Notes: generated from the sequence alone by a model not told the origin. A stretch of DNA of 64,000 bases from Hemileia vastatrix (GCA_030280995.1 JASXTE010000005.1:32191501-32255500), one strand, 5' to 3'; shown: positions 1-11,790, numbered from the stretch's first letter. Translations and numbers: made by a program.

Positions 1-43
1 TAGTAGTAGCGCCCGGAGGAGGAGTGCGTTGAACAGGTGCCAT
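1..43 (-). CDS. gag start of a chromodomain Gypsy copy, cut by window edge
   Basis: Read on the minus strand, these 43 bases are the first codons of the same gag that starts at 37991: Met-Ala-Pro-Val-Gln followed by a Thr/Pro/Ala-rich stretch, with a few substitutions. Bases 44-115 match the untranslated leader of the complete copy at 37907-37990, and the LTR follows at 116. The rest of the element lies beyond the left edge, so whether it is intact cannot be judged. The start is fixed by alignment with the complete copy. Confidence 0.85.
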   Translation of the reverse strand, partial: MAPVQRTPPPGATT

Positions 44-115
44 TTTAAAACTTTAAAAACACCTAAAAGGACGTAGTAGTGCAAAGAATGAGAACTACGG
101 AGAATTAAATTATAC

Positions 116-887
116 TGTCACCGGAGGACCTACGCACAAGGTCGAGGATGTTCCTGAAAGTGAGATGAGAGATTTAGAAACTTCTTCGAAGCACAGAGGA
201 ATGATTCGAGGAAGTGGTTCGAAGGTCACTCGAAGTAAGAGCTACAGGTTTGAGGTTTGTTCGAGAAGAATTATAAAATAGTTTCAAAGGTAATAGGAAT
301 TCTTAAGATCTCACAAAGGGTTGGAAACTCAATAATAAAAGATTTAGGATTTAGAAATGAATATTGAGAAAATAAAAGAAAGATACAATAACAATGATTT
401 AACTTTAAAGATTTACCACTATTAATGTAAATACAATTTTATAATTTAATTCTAAGGAATATCGAACCAAATACCCAACCCCTTTTATATCCTTTGTTCC
501 TCCTCGCATTGACCTCCCTTCCATCGCACCATTCCCATTCCATTGACCATTACTAACATACACTTAGACCCTCTTCGCTAAATATCCGTCCATTCTCAAT
601 TTACCCCTTTTTAATTAATTAACAAAACTTTAATGAAAAACTACTACTGTACTATTTCGTTGAACCTAGCGCTGTGCATCGCTTGTTGAAAAGGACTAAG
701 GCACCCTATTGGGAGATTGACTAATTTAGATTTAGAGTTTAGGCTAGCGCAGTTAAATAGTAAGTACACAAAGGAAAATTGCAGTTGCTATGGAGAATTG
801 CTTTCTGCGCTTCGAGTATAGATTTAGGACTCGATATTATTGATTTAATGAGCTGCTTTTGCCTCAAGTGTCACGTGGCGCGTGACA
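116..887 (-). repeat. 5' LTR of the chromodomain Gypsy copy at the left edge
   Basis: On the minus strand this runs TGTCACGCGCCACGTGACAC... to ...GGTGACA, matching the two 809-bp LTRs at 37098 and 44625 but clearly more diverged and 772 bp long. It has TGT/ACA ends. Its U5 side faces the gag start at 43, so it is the 5' LTR of an element that continues leftward. The right boundary at 887 abuts a Copia reverse transcriptase frame, so this Gypsy inserted into the Copia element. The matching target duplication lies outside the window. Confidence 0.9.
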
Positions 888-1763
888 ATTCCCTATAGAA
901 CTATCTTTTACGTTTCATAAAGTTAAGTGGTATTCTTTAGTATACTGTAAGTATCTTAATATGTGAAAGAAAGCTATGATTTGTTGATCAGTTGGGTTGT
1001 TAAGGAATTGAGCAAGGGAACTGGCGGCAAAGGCCAAATCAGGTCTGGTGCAAAGGACAAGATAGTTGAGTAAGCCAATGGCTCTTTGATAATTGATTTG
1101 ATTAGTGAGTTTTTGGGTGTCACATTTGGTGAATTGGGAATTAGGAACTAAAGGGGTAGTTACAGAACGACAATCATGATAATTGAACTCATGGAGTAGT
1201 TTTTTGATATATAATTGTTGTGATAATTGAATTGTTTTAAGAGATCTGTTACATGTTACTTTCATTCCTAAAACCCATTGAAGTTCTCCCTGGTCGTCCA
1301 TATCAAAGACTTCGGAAAGTTTATCTTTAAATTGTTGTACTGAGGGACCTCCGATGATTAAATCATCAACATGAATAAAGACATAGCAGGGATTTTCAGG
1401 GTCATTATTGAGGAAGAGACAAGGATCGGCTTTGCTGGACTTGAAGCCAATATTAGTAAAGAAGGTAGAGAGTTTACGATACCAGCATCAAGGACTTTGT
1501 TTAAGTCTATAAAGAGACATTTTGAGATGAAGGCAGTGGTTGTTGTTTTGAGGAACGTAGCCATTTGGAAATCTGAGATACAAATCTTCGTCTGGTTCAC
1601 CATGTAAAAATGCAGATTTGACATCCATTTGGTGAATCTCCCAATCCCTATAGGGGGCCACACCAAGTAGGAAATGGAGGGTGGCTAGGTGACCGGTGGG
1701 AGCATAGTTTTCGTTGTACTCTATCCCTTCTATTTGTGAGAATCCCTGTACGCACAATCGTGC
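888..1763 (-). pseudogene. Copia reverse transcriptase and start of RNase H
   Basis: Minus-strand frames encode the Copia RT (RVT_2 family), which copies element RNA into cDNA in cytoplasmic virus-like particles. The N-terminal motif QMDVKSAFLHGEPDEDLYL lies near 1600, followed by YRLKQSP. The catalytic motif FIHVDDLIIGG (the HVDD form of YVDD) lies near 1360. The last open frame (915-1301) holds the LGM and TRPDLAFAASSLAQF motifs that precede RNase H. At least two frame changes separate these blocks. The sequence ends abruptly against a Gypsy LTR at 887, which removes the RNase H domain. Confidence 0.85.
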
Positions 1764-3623
1764 TTAATATTTGACTATGTTCCCTTCTGAGTTGGTTTTC
1801 TTCTTAAAAGTCCATGTAGTACCGAGTAAATGTTTATGATTAGGTAGAGGTGTTTCTTCACAAACATCATGTTTATTTATGATGGTAAGTTCAGCTTCAA
1901 TTGCTTTTAGCCATTTGTCGCTCTCGCTAGAGTTTAGGGCCTCATGATAACTTTTAGGAGTATCGAGTGGAGATATGATAAGATTGATTGGGTTACCTCT
2001 TCGATCGGTGTTGAGTATATTGGAAGTGTTGATCTCGGAAGTTTTTTCATTGGATGGTCGAACATCTTTATTAATATAGGCATAGTGTTTGGAAGCAGTA
2101 GGAACAGTTGATGTTTGATCAGTAGTATGTGATTCAAAGAGAGATTTGGATAAAGGGTCTTCTATTGGGGAGTTTGATTGGTTAAGTTGACAAGAGCTAT
2201 TGTTTGAAGTTAATGAGAAAAAATCCATATCTGGGAATACAAGGGAATCAATAGGTTCCCCTTTGGAGATGGTTTGTGCTAAATTAAAAGTATTTAAGAA
2301 TTTAATATTATGAGTGATATAAATTTTGTCAGTGGATGGTGAATATATACGATAGTTAGCATGCCACTCACAATATCCCAAAAAGATTCCTTCTTCCCCA
2401 CTCTTATCAAACTTCCCATTTCGTTGATGTTTTTGCTGATAGTAAATAATGTCTGAGCCAAAGGGATGTAGTTTTTGGGGAATTTCGGCAGAGTCACTGT
2501 GCCATAATTCCCATGGTTTAGATTTATTTTTGAGAGCTGAAGTTGGAAGAATATTAAGTAAGAAGGTAGCCATGTTGACAGCTTCTGCCCACCAGTAAGA
2601 GTCAAGCCCAGATTCAATTAATAAACACCGGGCATTTTGGACAATAGACCTGTTTCCTCTTTCGACAATAGGATTTTGTTGTGGAGAATACGGTGCAGTT
2701 CTTAGGTGAATAACGCCTTTATTTTTGAGATGGTTTTCAAACGAATTGCTGGTGAACTCGCCTCCATTTTCAGAGACTATACATTTTATTTTGTGTCCCA
2801 GCTGATTCTCAACAACATTCTGATACTCTTGGAATTTTTCGAAAGTTTCAGATTTTAGGTTGAGGAAATAAACAAAGCGATATCTTGAGTGTCCATCAAC
2901 GATTTGGAGGAAGTAAGATTTTCCCCCTTTTGATTTGGGCGTAATTGGTCTGCACAAATCCATGTGAATGACATCCAAGGGAAATTCAGGAGTAGGAAAA
3001 GTCCCAGAGTAGGGTAAGATATGAGATTTAGCAAGAGCACAAGTTTTGAAATCAAAGTTAGAAAAATCCAAACCTGGAAATAAGAGTTCCATGGTTTGAT
3101 TACTTGGAAGCCCATAGTTGTGATGAAGAATGTTGATATCTTTGATGAGGCTCGAGTTAATGATGCTACAAATGGGAAATTGAGATAGTGGAAAACTGAT
3201 AATTTGAACCTTTGTTGAGCATTCAATAAGAGTACTGTCTTTATTCATGACTTTGAAGGTGCCATTGTCGTTAAAGAGACTCCAACCATTTAGGAGCAGG
3301 TCGATGGCAGAGATGAGGGTGATTTTAATGGAAGGTACATAAAGAGCTTGATTGATTTTGAAATGATGGCCGGATGATGAGGAAAAAGATATATTGCCTT
3401 GTCCAAGGGCAAATACTTCTTCCCCATTTGCCAAAGTGAGTGAGATTTTAGTGGGTTTGAACTCAGAAAACATTGATCGTTTGTTAAAAATTGAAAATGA
3501 GGCACCATTGTCCAGGATGGCATAGTTTTCAGGTAATTCAGAGAAGACAGTTAGTACCTTGTGTTGATTGTCATTGTCTTTAGATTCTCTATCCTTTTTC
3601 CATCTAAGAAATTCTTCCCTTTT
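1764..3623 (-). pseudogene. Copia protease and integrase part of pol
   Basis: The open frame of 569 codons begins at an internal Met (3473), but the same frame is open upstream to about 3623 and includes a protease active-site motif D-N-G-A-S near 3505, so the true coding region starts earlier. A GAG-pre-integrase segment (HHNYGLPS...C) is followed by the integrase core: the first Asp in QIVDGHSR, SENGGEF where family members usually have SDNGGEF, and the Glu in IVERGNRS. The integrase inserts cDNA into the genome. The C-terminus carries the GTTWTFKKK motif that leads into RT. The Asp-to-Glu change at the second catalytic position would probably impair activity. Confidence 0.88.
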
Positions 3624-4409
3624 TTAGGGGTGAAGATAAAAACAGTTTTTTTCGGAATGAGGAGCCAAAGGATTATGTTTTCCTTTAGAACAGAGATGTT
3701 TTGCTTTAGAGTCCATTGCAAATACAGTCCCAGTAGTTGTCTCAGATGTATTTAAGACTTTTCGCCGTGTAATTTCAGCTTCAATATCCGCAAATATACT
3801 TTCAATGGTGGGCTTTTGATTGGTAATATCGTATTTACTTAGGATGATTGTTGCAGCAGTTTTATAAGAGTCTGGTAGGAGATTGAGCACATAATTAGCC
3901 ATTATATAAGATAAAATATTTTCTTTAAACAAGTCAGGAACCACTTCACGAAGTAATTTAATAGTGCTTCTAAACTCGTCCATTGAGGTAAGAAGATTAC
4001 TTTCAGTAAATTTGATCTTGAATAATTTTTTAATGACGTAGGAACAATTTTGGCTTGACTTGGAGGCGTAGTGATTTTTGATTCGAGTCCATAATTCTGC
4101 AGGTTCTACAGCATCTTCATCAATTATAAATTTGTGTTGATTGGCTCTGTCCATGAACATCTTAATAATAGTATTAGTTTGTTGATTTTTTATTTTAAAG
4201 ATGGGTAGAAGATCAGGATTGGTTGGTGTTGGACAGTCCTCCTCAAGAAATTGATCCAGGCTTTGTACAGTTAAGGCGTATTTAAGGTCAGTTTTCCATG
4301 TGCTATAATTTTTGTCATTGAGCTTTTCAATTCCTTTAATTTCAGAGAAGTTAGAGCTGTCTTGAAGGAACGAAAAGTCAGGCACAAAGGTGGATGGATT
4401 TTTGGCCAT
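3624..4409 (-). pseudogene. Copia gag (capsid) frame
   Basis: A 261-codon frame starts MAKNPSTFVPDFSF and contains the typical Copia gag (UBN2/DUF4219-like) segment IEKLNDKNYSTWKTDLKYAL, then a helical capsid region (LWTRIKNHYASKS, LPDSYKTAATIIL). A Cys/His stretch near the end (LCSKGKHNPLAPHSEKNCFYL) may be a weak zinc-binding knuckle. It ends at a TAA at 3624-3626, and the same frame continues into protease, so the element probably had one gag-pol frame that is now interrupted. The start is the first Met downstream of the LTR and primer site. Confidence 0.8.
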
Positions 4410-4493
4410 AGCTGTATGAATTGATTGAGTGGAGGATTGTGGTGATGACGCTGAAGTGTTAATTGAAGTAGGGGTAGCCAGATTAATTAAATA

Positions 4494-4516
4494 GCTGGGG
4501 CGCTGGGCCCATAACC
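4494..4516 (-). promoter_or_regulatory. candidate primer-binding site of the Copia element
   Basis: Directly inside the presumed LTR the minus strand reads GGGTTATGGGCCCAGC. This is the expected place for a tRNA-complementary primer site, and GC-rich sequence is unusual here. The tRNA was not identified, so this rests on position only. Confidence 0.4.
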
Positions 4517-4718
4517 CTGATGAATAAAAGTTATATTAGATTTATGACTCAAATGGACTAGGTGGACGAATGGACAAGTAGGACTTGGACTGGGTCAGAA
4601 GAATAAATGAAAGTTACCTGATGAATAAAAGTTATATTAGATTTATGACTCAAATGGACTAGGTGGACAAAAGGACAAGTAGGACTCGGACTGGGACAGA
4701 AGAATAAAGGACTTTTGA
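4517..4718. repeat. 101-bp tandem duplication inside the Copia LTR
   Basis: Two adjacent copies of a 101-bp unit start at 4517 and 4618 with CTGATGAATAAAAGTTATAT. They are nearly identical, differing at a handful of positions. The duplication lies at the U5/R side of the LTR. Confidence 0.85.
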
Positions 4719-4990
4719 AATAGTATAAGAATAGTAGTAGGAGTTAATTATAACGTATGAATAAAAGAAATAGATAAGAAAAGTGAATGAAGAACTACCT
4801 CAGTTCATCACTCATATATAGAAGTGCTCTATACCTAGCTTAGGTTAGGTGAAGTAAAAGAATTGGAAATGTAATGGAAACTAAATATAACGGTATAGGA
4901 TAAAGTATATATATATATATTTATAAGTGAGTATAAGTGATCAACTATGTAATGGTGATTAAGGTAGAATAATAGTCAAACATTGACACA
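4518..4990 (-). repeat. probable 5' LTR of the Copia element
   Basis: On the minus strand this begins TGTGTCAATGTTTGAC and ends TTATTCATCA, next to the candidate primer site. A TATA-rich stretch (TATATATATATACTTTATCC, near 4900) would suit a promoter. The inner boundary follows from the primer site. The outer boundary is a guess from the TG...CA rule, because the partner LTR is not in the window. Confidence 0.5.
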
Positions 4991-6067
4991 AATTAGGTGT
5001 TTTTTATTCCATAAATGGCCTCTGTGTACTGGCCACATACTGCCTGCATTTTTCCCGTGTGAATAGCTTCATTTTTAGCAAATTTAGCTTTTTCACACTA
5101 TAATTACCCCACATTCTACACCCACTGTGGGGATACACACTAAAATAGGTGACAGGCGCTTATTTAGTGTCCTAGCTTAATTAATAATGCATTGACCATG
5201 TTTATATGCACTAATTTCATTAATAACCTCACTCTTGGAGTCTTAATTCATCACCACGCTTAAATTTGCTTAAATTTAGTCAAGGATTTACCTGTGCAAG
5301 CGCCTGCCAAGGACTGCATGTAGTTCCCCACATCTCATGCTCTTTTTTGAGTTTTTGGGTGGTTTCTCAGTCAATATTGGTCATTTTTGAATGGGAATTT
5401 CACGTAGTATAATATCAGGAATAGCCCCATCATTTCTACAGTGAATCCCCCTTATTATTAAGCTACTATTAACCATAAAAATTCCTTCTTTAGTCTTTTA
5501 TATTATTGTTTAATATGCATATACTCTCTTTTAATCTTATTCTTTAATTTTGATGGATTTTCCTTATTATTACAGGATTTTGACGGTTTTTACTCTTCTA
5601 ATTATGTCATGGGTTACTGGAATTATTGATGGGCATGTCTATTAGTTGGTTTGAGGCGTCATTATCTGTGTATTGGAGTGGTACATCAAGGGATTCATTA
5701 GGGAACTCAGTGTGTATAAAAGGAGGAGGTTTTTGGGTCTTGTCTCTACATTCTTTATCATTACAATTTAAAGCATATAACCAATACAATTACAATAAAT
5801 ATCAATCGTACTTATAAAGTCTTTGAATAGTATCTGAATTTATTAAATCTATTTTTCTACCAACTATAAAGATTGTAAGCCATATATAATTAGTGAGATT
5901 AGAATTACTGAGACCCATATTTTGAGTTATTTTAATACTTATTGGATTTGTACTACAGTATTCATATAGGACCATTAAAACTTCTAGACAACTGACCATT
6001 CAAGCTAGTTCACGTCTTTGTACTTGACCTCAGCCTGACAATTATTGAAACTAAAATGTCAAAAACA
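4991..6067. other. unassigned sequence without a clear gene
   Basis: No recognisable coding region. There is a short hairpin at 5109-5134 (arms CCCCACA/TGTGGGG). Overlapping minus-strand frames at 5607-5789 and 5802-5999 could be two pieces of one decayed protein with Cys residues (ALNCNDKECRDK), but nothing identifies it. A 63-codon plus-strand frame opposite is probably its shadow. Confidence 0.5.
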
Positions 6068-6796
6068 TGTAGAAGACTAATATTCTCCTCCCTCCTCCTG
6101 ATTCACCTGCTCTAGACCTTTCCAACAATACCCTACATGCATATGATCTACAATAAAATATTGATCTAGTAAGCATAATAAATTTATAACAAAATTTTGC
6201 CGCAGTAACCAAATTTTTCCACAGTGACCAAACTTTAAACCAGTGACCAGACTTTCACATTGTGAGCAAATTTTTCCACAATGAGCTCTTTTTTCCACAG
6301 TGAGCTAATTTTTCCAGATTGAGCTAAATTTTCCACAGTGAGATAATTTTGCCACCATGACCAAGCTTTGCCACAATGACAGAATTTTTCCAGTACTCTT
6401 TGCTTTTGCAGCGAAAAATCACCAGAGCAAACCAGAGCGCACCGGAGCACCAGAGCTTCCAAAAACCAAAATATCCAGCCTGATAATCCAGAAAATTGCT
6501 ACTAATCTTCCAAAAATAACCCCAAAAGAGCCCCAGAAAATACCCAAAAGATAGAGAATAACCCCAAAAATCCAATAAGACCTTTTTCAAATCCATAAAA
6601 ACCATATATATTCATTAAAGTTAGAAATCCTTCAAAAGTTATCATATTTTATATTAAATAAACAAATCCATATGTTTTTCTTTTTGATGAAAATATTTAA
6701 ATAGACCCCATAAACCCAAAATAATCTAAAATCCAGGAAATATCATGATCCATAAAAGTTGACACCATAAGGTCTACCCTTATTTGGAATGCCACA
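6068..6796 (-). repeat. probable 3' LTR of an older GyA-related Gypsy
   Basis: It starts TGTAGAAGAC, like the GyA LTRs (TGTAGACAATCC), and ends GCCACA. It is followed at 6797 by TCCTCCCTCCAATAGAGAAT, the polypurine-tract motif (on the minus strand) found at 10625 and 62251 next to GyA LTRs. The interior otherwise matches GyA only in short patches. The right boundary is well supported and the left one only by its TGTAGA start. Confidence 0.5.
6190..6400. repeat. about 20-bp minisatellite in the old LTR
   Basis: Roughly nine degenerate copies of a unit like TTTTTCCACAGTGAGCTAA (19-22 bp) run head to tail. Variants end in GTGACCAAA or ATGAGCTC. Confidence 0.75.
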
Positions 6797-8327
6797 TCCT
6801 CCCTCCAATAGAGAATGTCCCCATTCTCCCATAAACATGATCAGATCCAAAATATCTTCATAATCTTATTGAAAAATAATGTAAATCTTTCTTTCAATTC
6901 TTAATGGTTCTTTGGATAACTTGATATCTGAAAGATTCCAAAGAGATTTTTTATTTTGATTGTATTTTCTTCTTTAAAATTAAATAATTTAATCTTTTTG
7001 GTGCTGATAAATGTAATTTTCTGTTCAATTTAATTCTTTTTAATTGTCATATTTGAAATAAAATTTTAATAAACCATATTTGCCTTGTGATGATTTCAAC
7101 TTCTGAGAGAAAGGTTTGAATCACTTCAGACTCCCCTCTATCAATCTCTACTCACAGCATTAAGAGAGTAGTCTCTACACCTACTGAGAAGAATACTTGA
7201 TTCCATTCCCATCCAATGAGCTGAATACTCCTGATTCCATTCCCATTGACTGAGCCAAATACTTGATCCAACTCTCACCAAAAGGTCCTCCAAGCTTCAT
7301 ACCATATAGTCTAACATGTGTCACAATAAAATTCCAACTACCTAATCCTCCTTCAAAAAATTCATAATCACAACATTCAAATAAATTTTCCAGCCCCTTT
7401 AAACCATTTTAATAATCATAACTTCTAGAGCTTTTCATCATTTTTCCAGACACTTTCTTGCACCATAAATTTTATTATTCAATCTTGTTATAGAGACCCA
7501 TCAAACATCATTCCATATAAAAAATTTGAGGTCATTTTCCTTCCTAATGTTTAGAATATTCCAACATCTAAAAATGACTGATATTTTCAAAAGACAGATT
7601 AATGACTTGGTGGTCAGTATTTTGAAAAACTTTCATTAAAATTGTTTAATAATGATTGAGTTTCCAGTTTAAGGTCATGGCGGACCAGGATTTTGTAAAT
7701 ATTTCATTGAAATCGTTCAAAAAATGATTGACTTTCCAGTTTAAGGTCATGGTGGACCAATCCCAACACATTTTTCACCATCAAAAATCCAAAACCAATA
7801 GCATCCACAGAATCAATAATCTGATCTAGGTTTCTGAGGACCTTTCCATCTTTCCATTACCACATTTCCAACACAATTTTTATTAAACACATAATTTTCC
7901 AGCTTAAGGTCTTAGAGGACTATGAAATGACTAACCATAAATTCTTGAAATTTCTTCTTTAATATTCAGTTTTAAGTCTTGATGGACTAACAGATCCCAT
8001 GTAAAAGCAAAAAAAAATCTTCATAAATTCTCAGTTTAAAGTCTTGAAGGACTAACCTCTCCAATATAAAATCTTTAATGACAGTCTTGATAAGTAGCTA
8101 GTTTTAATTCTTGGAGGACTAGCAGCTCCCAATAACGTATAAAAATCTTGAAAATTAGCCAGTTTAAAGTCTTGGAAGACTTACAGATATTGTAGAATAG
8201 AATCCAGTAGGTATTGAACTCTGCTAGACCCTGTTTCCTGCATAAAACATTATATAAAAAAACTTTTAAAAGAATGAAAATTGAAAAATAAAATTAAGAT
8301 TTATAATAATAATTTTTTGATTTAAGT

Positions 8328-8358
<31 letters not shown>

Positions 8359-8639
8359 TTATATATTTATATTTATAAAATTTTTTTCATATGAACAAAT
8401 GTAATTTTAATATTTATGAAAAAGAAATAAGAAATAAATTTATAAATTTTATATAAAAGATGTCTCCCAGCCATTTTGATGAGCTGTACCCCTGACATCA
8501 TACCCACATCCAAGTGCACCTTGATGTGGATACACAGAAAAGAAAATTTAAAATATAACATAAAATAAAATTTTTTTGAAACAAATTACTTTTGAAAATA
8601 AATTTGTTGAAAATTAAATTTTGAAAATTTGAAGATTTG
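6797..8639. other. 3' internal remnant of the older Gypsy, non-coding
   Basis: No protein is recognisable. From 7665 to 8180 a short motif like CAGTTTAAAGTCTTGGAGGA recurs five or six times, the same motif that occurs in GyA at 11345-11760 and near 14190 and 14450. At 8457-8535 there is a block (CCCAGCC...TGATGAGCTG, then CCCACATCCAAGTGCACC) that recurs in GyA at 13690 and 13852. These shared modules place the stretch in the interval between integrase and 3' LTR of a GyA relative. 8270-8640 is strongly AT-rich. Confidence 0.6.
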
Positions 8640-9547
8640 AAAAATTAAAATTTAAAGAAAACACAAAAACACTGGCCCATCCCAGTGAGTCTTCTTATGT
8701 TTTGTTATCATTAGTTGACTTGCCACCAGAACTGATGCTTCCTATTGATTCTAAGCAGAAAGCTGGGGATGGATCACCAATGGGGAGAGCCAAAGAGGGC
8801 CAAGGAGGAGATATAGTGTAGAAAGAAAAAGAAAAGGCACAAAAAAGATGGAGAAGCAGAGAGGATGGAAAGGTGTATGGTTCAGAGAAAAAATTTTCCC
8901 CCTGGCCCCTTCAGGGGTCCAGGGCCCTGCCCAGAAAGTCTCCTGGTGTTTCATTATCATCAGTAGACTTTCAGAAAGAACTGACACTTTCTCTTGATGC
9001 TAAGTTTCAGGTGTTGGAGGGGGTGCTGGAGGAGGAGGGGTAGGAAATTAAATGTGAGGCAACAGCTTGAAACATATTGGCCAACATTTTAGCCAAGGTC
9101 CAGACCTCAAAGCCAACAAGGAGCCTCAAAGAAATTCTCCCTGAAGATTATTGGAAATTATTACCATTTTTTGAAGATGGGGAAATAAAGGCCCTGAAAC
9201 CTCATCAACCATAAAAATTTTCCATTGATCTGATACCAGGCGCAACCCCCCAATTTAGCCACATAATCACACTATAAATCTTGGAGTCTACAACGCTGAA
9301 GGAGATGATTTAAAAAAAACTAAAGAATGGTTTTATTAGAGAATCAAAATCTCCCTGGGCTTCCCCTGTGATCTTTGCAGGAAAAAAAGATCAGTAATTA
9401 AGACCTTGTATGGCTTTCAGAAGGTTAAACATGCTGACGGCAAAAAACAGATATCCCCTTCCTTTGAATAGTGACCAAATTGACAGTCATCAAGGTGCAG
9501 AGATCTTTGCGTCCCTATACCTTGGAGTAGGTTACCACAACATACTT
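8640..9547 (+). pseudogene. Gypsy pol fragment (linker and start of RT), plus strand
   Basis: Broken plus-strand frames from about 9090 encode the approach to a Ty3/Gypsy reverse transcriptase: LPEDYWKLLPFFEDGEIKAL, then a weak FSIDLIPGATPQFSHI, NGFIRESKSPWASPVIFAGKK, and the GVGYHNI region. Stops and frameshifts interrupt every block. Upstream, 8675-8760 and 8925-9005 are an imperfect 80-bp duplication within the gag/protease-side sequence. The fragment ends exactly at the GyA LTR at 9548, so GyA interrupted it. The rest of its RT is not found at the other GyA flank (33566). Confidence 0.7.
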
Positions 9548-10624
9548 TGTAGACAATCCTAAAGTACTAGCTATAAGCCTTGACCAAGGGAGTTGGAGTA
9601 AAAACCTAGAGAGAAAAAGTCCTGTACCTTTAGAAAAATAAAGTGAGATTCACCTGCTACAGTGAATTGGTTCCTGTTGCTAAAGCCTCTTTTCCAACAC
9701 ACTTGACTGCCTGATCAGCCAAGAAAGTAGTCTCCAGACAGACTACCAAACCAAAGAACTGAAATGTAGAACAATGTCCACACCAGAGAAAGCAATGATA
9801 CTTGATGTAGGTTGCAAATCCACACCAGAGACAGCAATAACACTTGATATAGCTTGCAAGACTACACCAGAGAAACCAGTTGCCAAGTTAAGTTAAATAA
9901 AGAGCTCACCTTGCAACAAACACAGCCAATTGTGGCCAGAAAACAGTGAAAACTGAGTGAAGAACAAGGTTATCACCTCCGGATGGTTGTATGATAATTA
10001 AAGTTGCCTCAAACTGTCTTATTCACTATATACACACAGACCACTATCTAAGAGCCCATGCACAACAACAAATCTGGTTTTTCTAAGCGCCAAATTGCAT
10101 AAAACCCCTCTAGAAATGCTTCCCAGCCTTCTAGCACCAAGGCCGGCGGTCCGCCGGAGGCAGCTGGACCACCCTGAATCCAGAAAACCATTGAAAACCT
10201 CCAAAAATACCCAAAATACTTAGAAAAATCTACTACGACTACTAAAACCTTTAAAACACATAATTAGGCTATAACAACATTGTGACATGAAATTTAGAGA
10301 AAAATTAGCCCATAATAATGGTACTAAGCAATTAAACCTAAGACTAAAGGTTAGCCCGTAAAACACAAACAATTTATTAGCTATCTTTTAAAATGAAAAA
10401 TGAGAAATAATCACTTAAATACTTAAAATCTGAAAAATATCATCAAGACATAAAATATAGAGAAAAAACGGGGCTATCCAATGATTGTACCCACATACCT
10501 TAAGCCCCAATATTTACTAAAAAAATCCAGAAAAACACCCAATCATTAAACAATGCCGTTAAAGACATATCAAAACAACACCAAATAGACCAAGAAAGGG
10601 CTCCTCCAATGTTGGAAGACCACA
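9548..10624 (-). repeat. GyA 3' LTR
   Basis: This 1,077-bp repeat reads TGTAGACAATCC...GAAGACCACA on the plus strand and matches 32466-33565 closely throughout (by eye, over 90%). It also matches 61201-62250 directly and 59469-60550 in inverse orientation. The polypurine tract at its right edge shows that it is the 3' LTR of a minus-strand element. The ORFs inside it are fortuitous. Confidence 0.9.
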
Positions 10625-10637
10625 TCCTCCCTCAAAT
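10625..10637 (-). other. GyA polypurine tract
   Basis: On the minus strand TTTGAGGGAGGA lies directly beside the LTR start, the position where plus-strand DNA synthesis is primed. The same motif sits beside the LTRs at 6797 and 62251. Confidence 0.7.
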
Positions 10638-10705
10638 AGAGAATTCCCACATTCTCCTACATCACAACCACGATTTTCAGCTTTCTTTCCAAATCTGCTA
10701 CTGAC

Positions 10706-11296
10706 ATGGGTCCTTGCCAATACTGCATTGACAACAATCTCATCTGTACCATCACACCACCAGCTCATCCCTACAGAACCTCCTGTGATGCCTGTCACTC
10801 TAGGAAGAAGACTTTTTTCAGACCAAGTCAATTGTCCTCTTCAACATCTTCTCCTCGTCCACAACCTGATCCACCTTCTACCATCAGCAAAAGATCCAGA
10901 CTATCCATCCTGATCCCCAGACTGGTCAAAAATTCCACCCTTCAAAAAAGAGTGCCAACCCCACTACAACCACTAGCTCTACAATCCCTGGTCCTTCTAA
11001 TAGTAAGCCCACTACTTCTTTATACTGAAATTCAATCTGAAAAATTTCCAGTTCATTTCCATCCAGACAGTGATTATGACAATGTGGGAACCATTGAAAC
11101 ACCCCCACCTAATCCATTGCCCACCATCAAAGACAAATTCCAACAACATTCTTATCAACAGAAGCATCTCATCCTAAATTACTTCTAATTGGCTCCTGCC
11201 AGGAATCCAAAGGACCTTGAGAAAATGAAGAACTTCATTCACCAGTTCAAAGCCAATGCTGAACATTTTTTTACATCTCTAGATTCGTTTCTGTAA
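10706..11296 (+). pseudogene. antisense six-cysteine (Zn2Cys6-like) gene 1 of GyA
   Basis: This plus-strand gene lies opposite to the GyA sense strand, between integrase and the 3' LTR. It starts MGPCQYC with Cys at residues 4, 7, 14, 27 and 30. Position 37, where the copy at 63634 has the sixth Cys, is Phe. The basic stretch SRKK follows the fifth Cys, as in Zn2Cys6 DNA-binding domains of fungal transcription factors. A Ser/Pro-rich tail follows, then a stop (11186-11188), after which the frame stays open to 11296 (PKDLEKMKNFIHQF, helical). The start is supported by conservation in the second copy. The spacing is that of a zinc cluster (known family pattern). A regulatory role is inference. 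It could be a captured host factor or a retroelement accessory gene. Confidence 0.6.
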
Positions 11297-11339
11297 TTTC
11301 TTTTTGCCTGAAAATCTTGATTTAGAAATAAAAAATAAA

Positions 11340-11760
11340 AGAATTTCCTCATTTTAAAGTCTTGGGGGACTAATCCTCAGTTTTAAGTCTTGGGGGACTA
11401 ACAGCCCTCATTTTATAGTCTTGGGGGACTCAAAAACCCTCTGTTTATAGTCTTGAGGGACTCCAAAACCTGAATCAAAAAGACAGAACCAGAGATCAAA
11501 ACATTAAAGACAAAGGAAAAAACTAACATTCTGGGGTAACTGTTCTAAAGAGCATCCAGCTCATCAGTAAACCCCACACTTACCTTAACAAAATCTAGAG
11601 ACTCCCCCTTGGATGCCCTCTGCCAGAATCACACCAACTCCCATTATCAGTTTATAGTCCTGAAGGACTCAACCATTAAACCATCCTCAGTCTATAGTAT
11701 TGGGGGACTATACCATTTTCAGTTTAAAGTCTAGATGGACTGACCACGGTGTTCAGTTTA
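11340..11760. repeat. imperfect repeats of a TAAAGTCTTGGGGGACT motif
   Basis: At 11345-11470 four copies of about 38-42 bp follow each other, each containing TTTTAAGTCTTGGGGGACTA or a close variant. Three more occur at 11650-11760. Between them (11523-11570) lies a copy of the GGGGTAACTG block that recurs at 14283 and 14535. The same modules flank antisense gene 2 on its other side. Confidence 0.75.
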
Positions 11761-11790
11761 AATTCTCGACAGACTAAAACACATTTTGCA

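Larger units (their letters stand above)
888..4990 (-). mobile_element. Ty1/Copia retrotransposon, 3' truncated by Gypsy insertion
   Basis: A minus-strand Copia element is read as LTR (4518-4990), primer-site region, gag, protease, integrase and reverse transcriptase, the domain order that defines Ty1/Copia (integrase before RT). It stops at 888, where a Gypsy LTR begins, so the RNase H end and 3' LTR are displaced beyond the window. The reading frame is broken at 3624-3626, near 1757-1764 and between 1358 and 1301, so the copy is dead. It may still be recognisable as a young to middle-aged insertion because long frames persist. Confidence 0.85.

Noticed and set aside
1371..1607. Plus-strand ORF of 78 codons
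   Set aside because: It lies opposite to the conserved Copia RT frame and has no family resemblance.
9548..10624. ORFs inside GyA LTRs (also 32937-33387, 59862-60408, 61297-61503)
   Set aside because: They fall within LTR sequence, differ between copies and have no domain.
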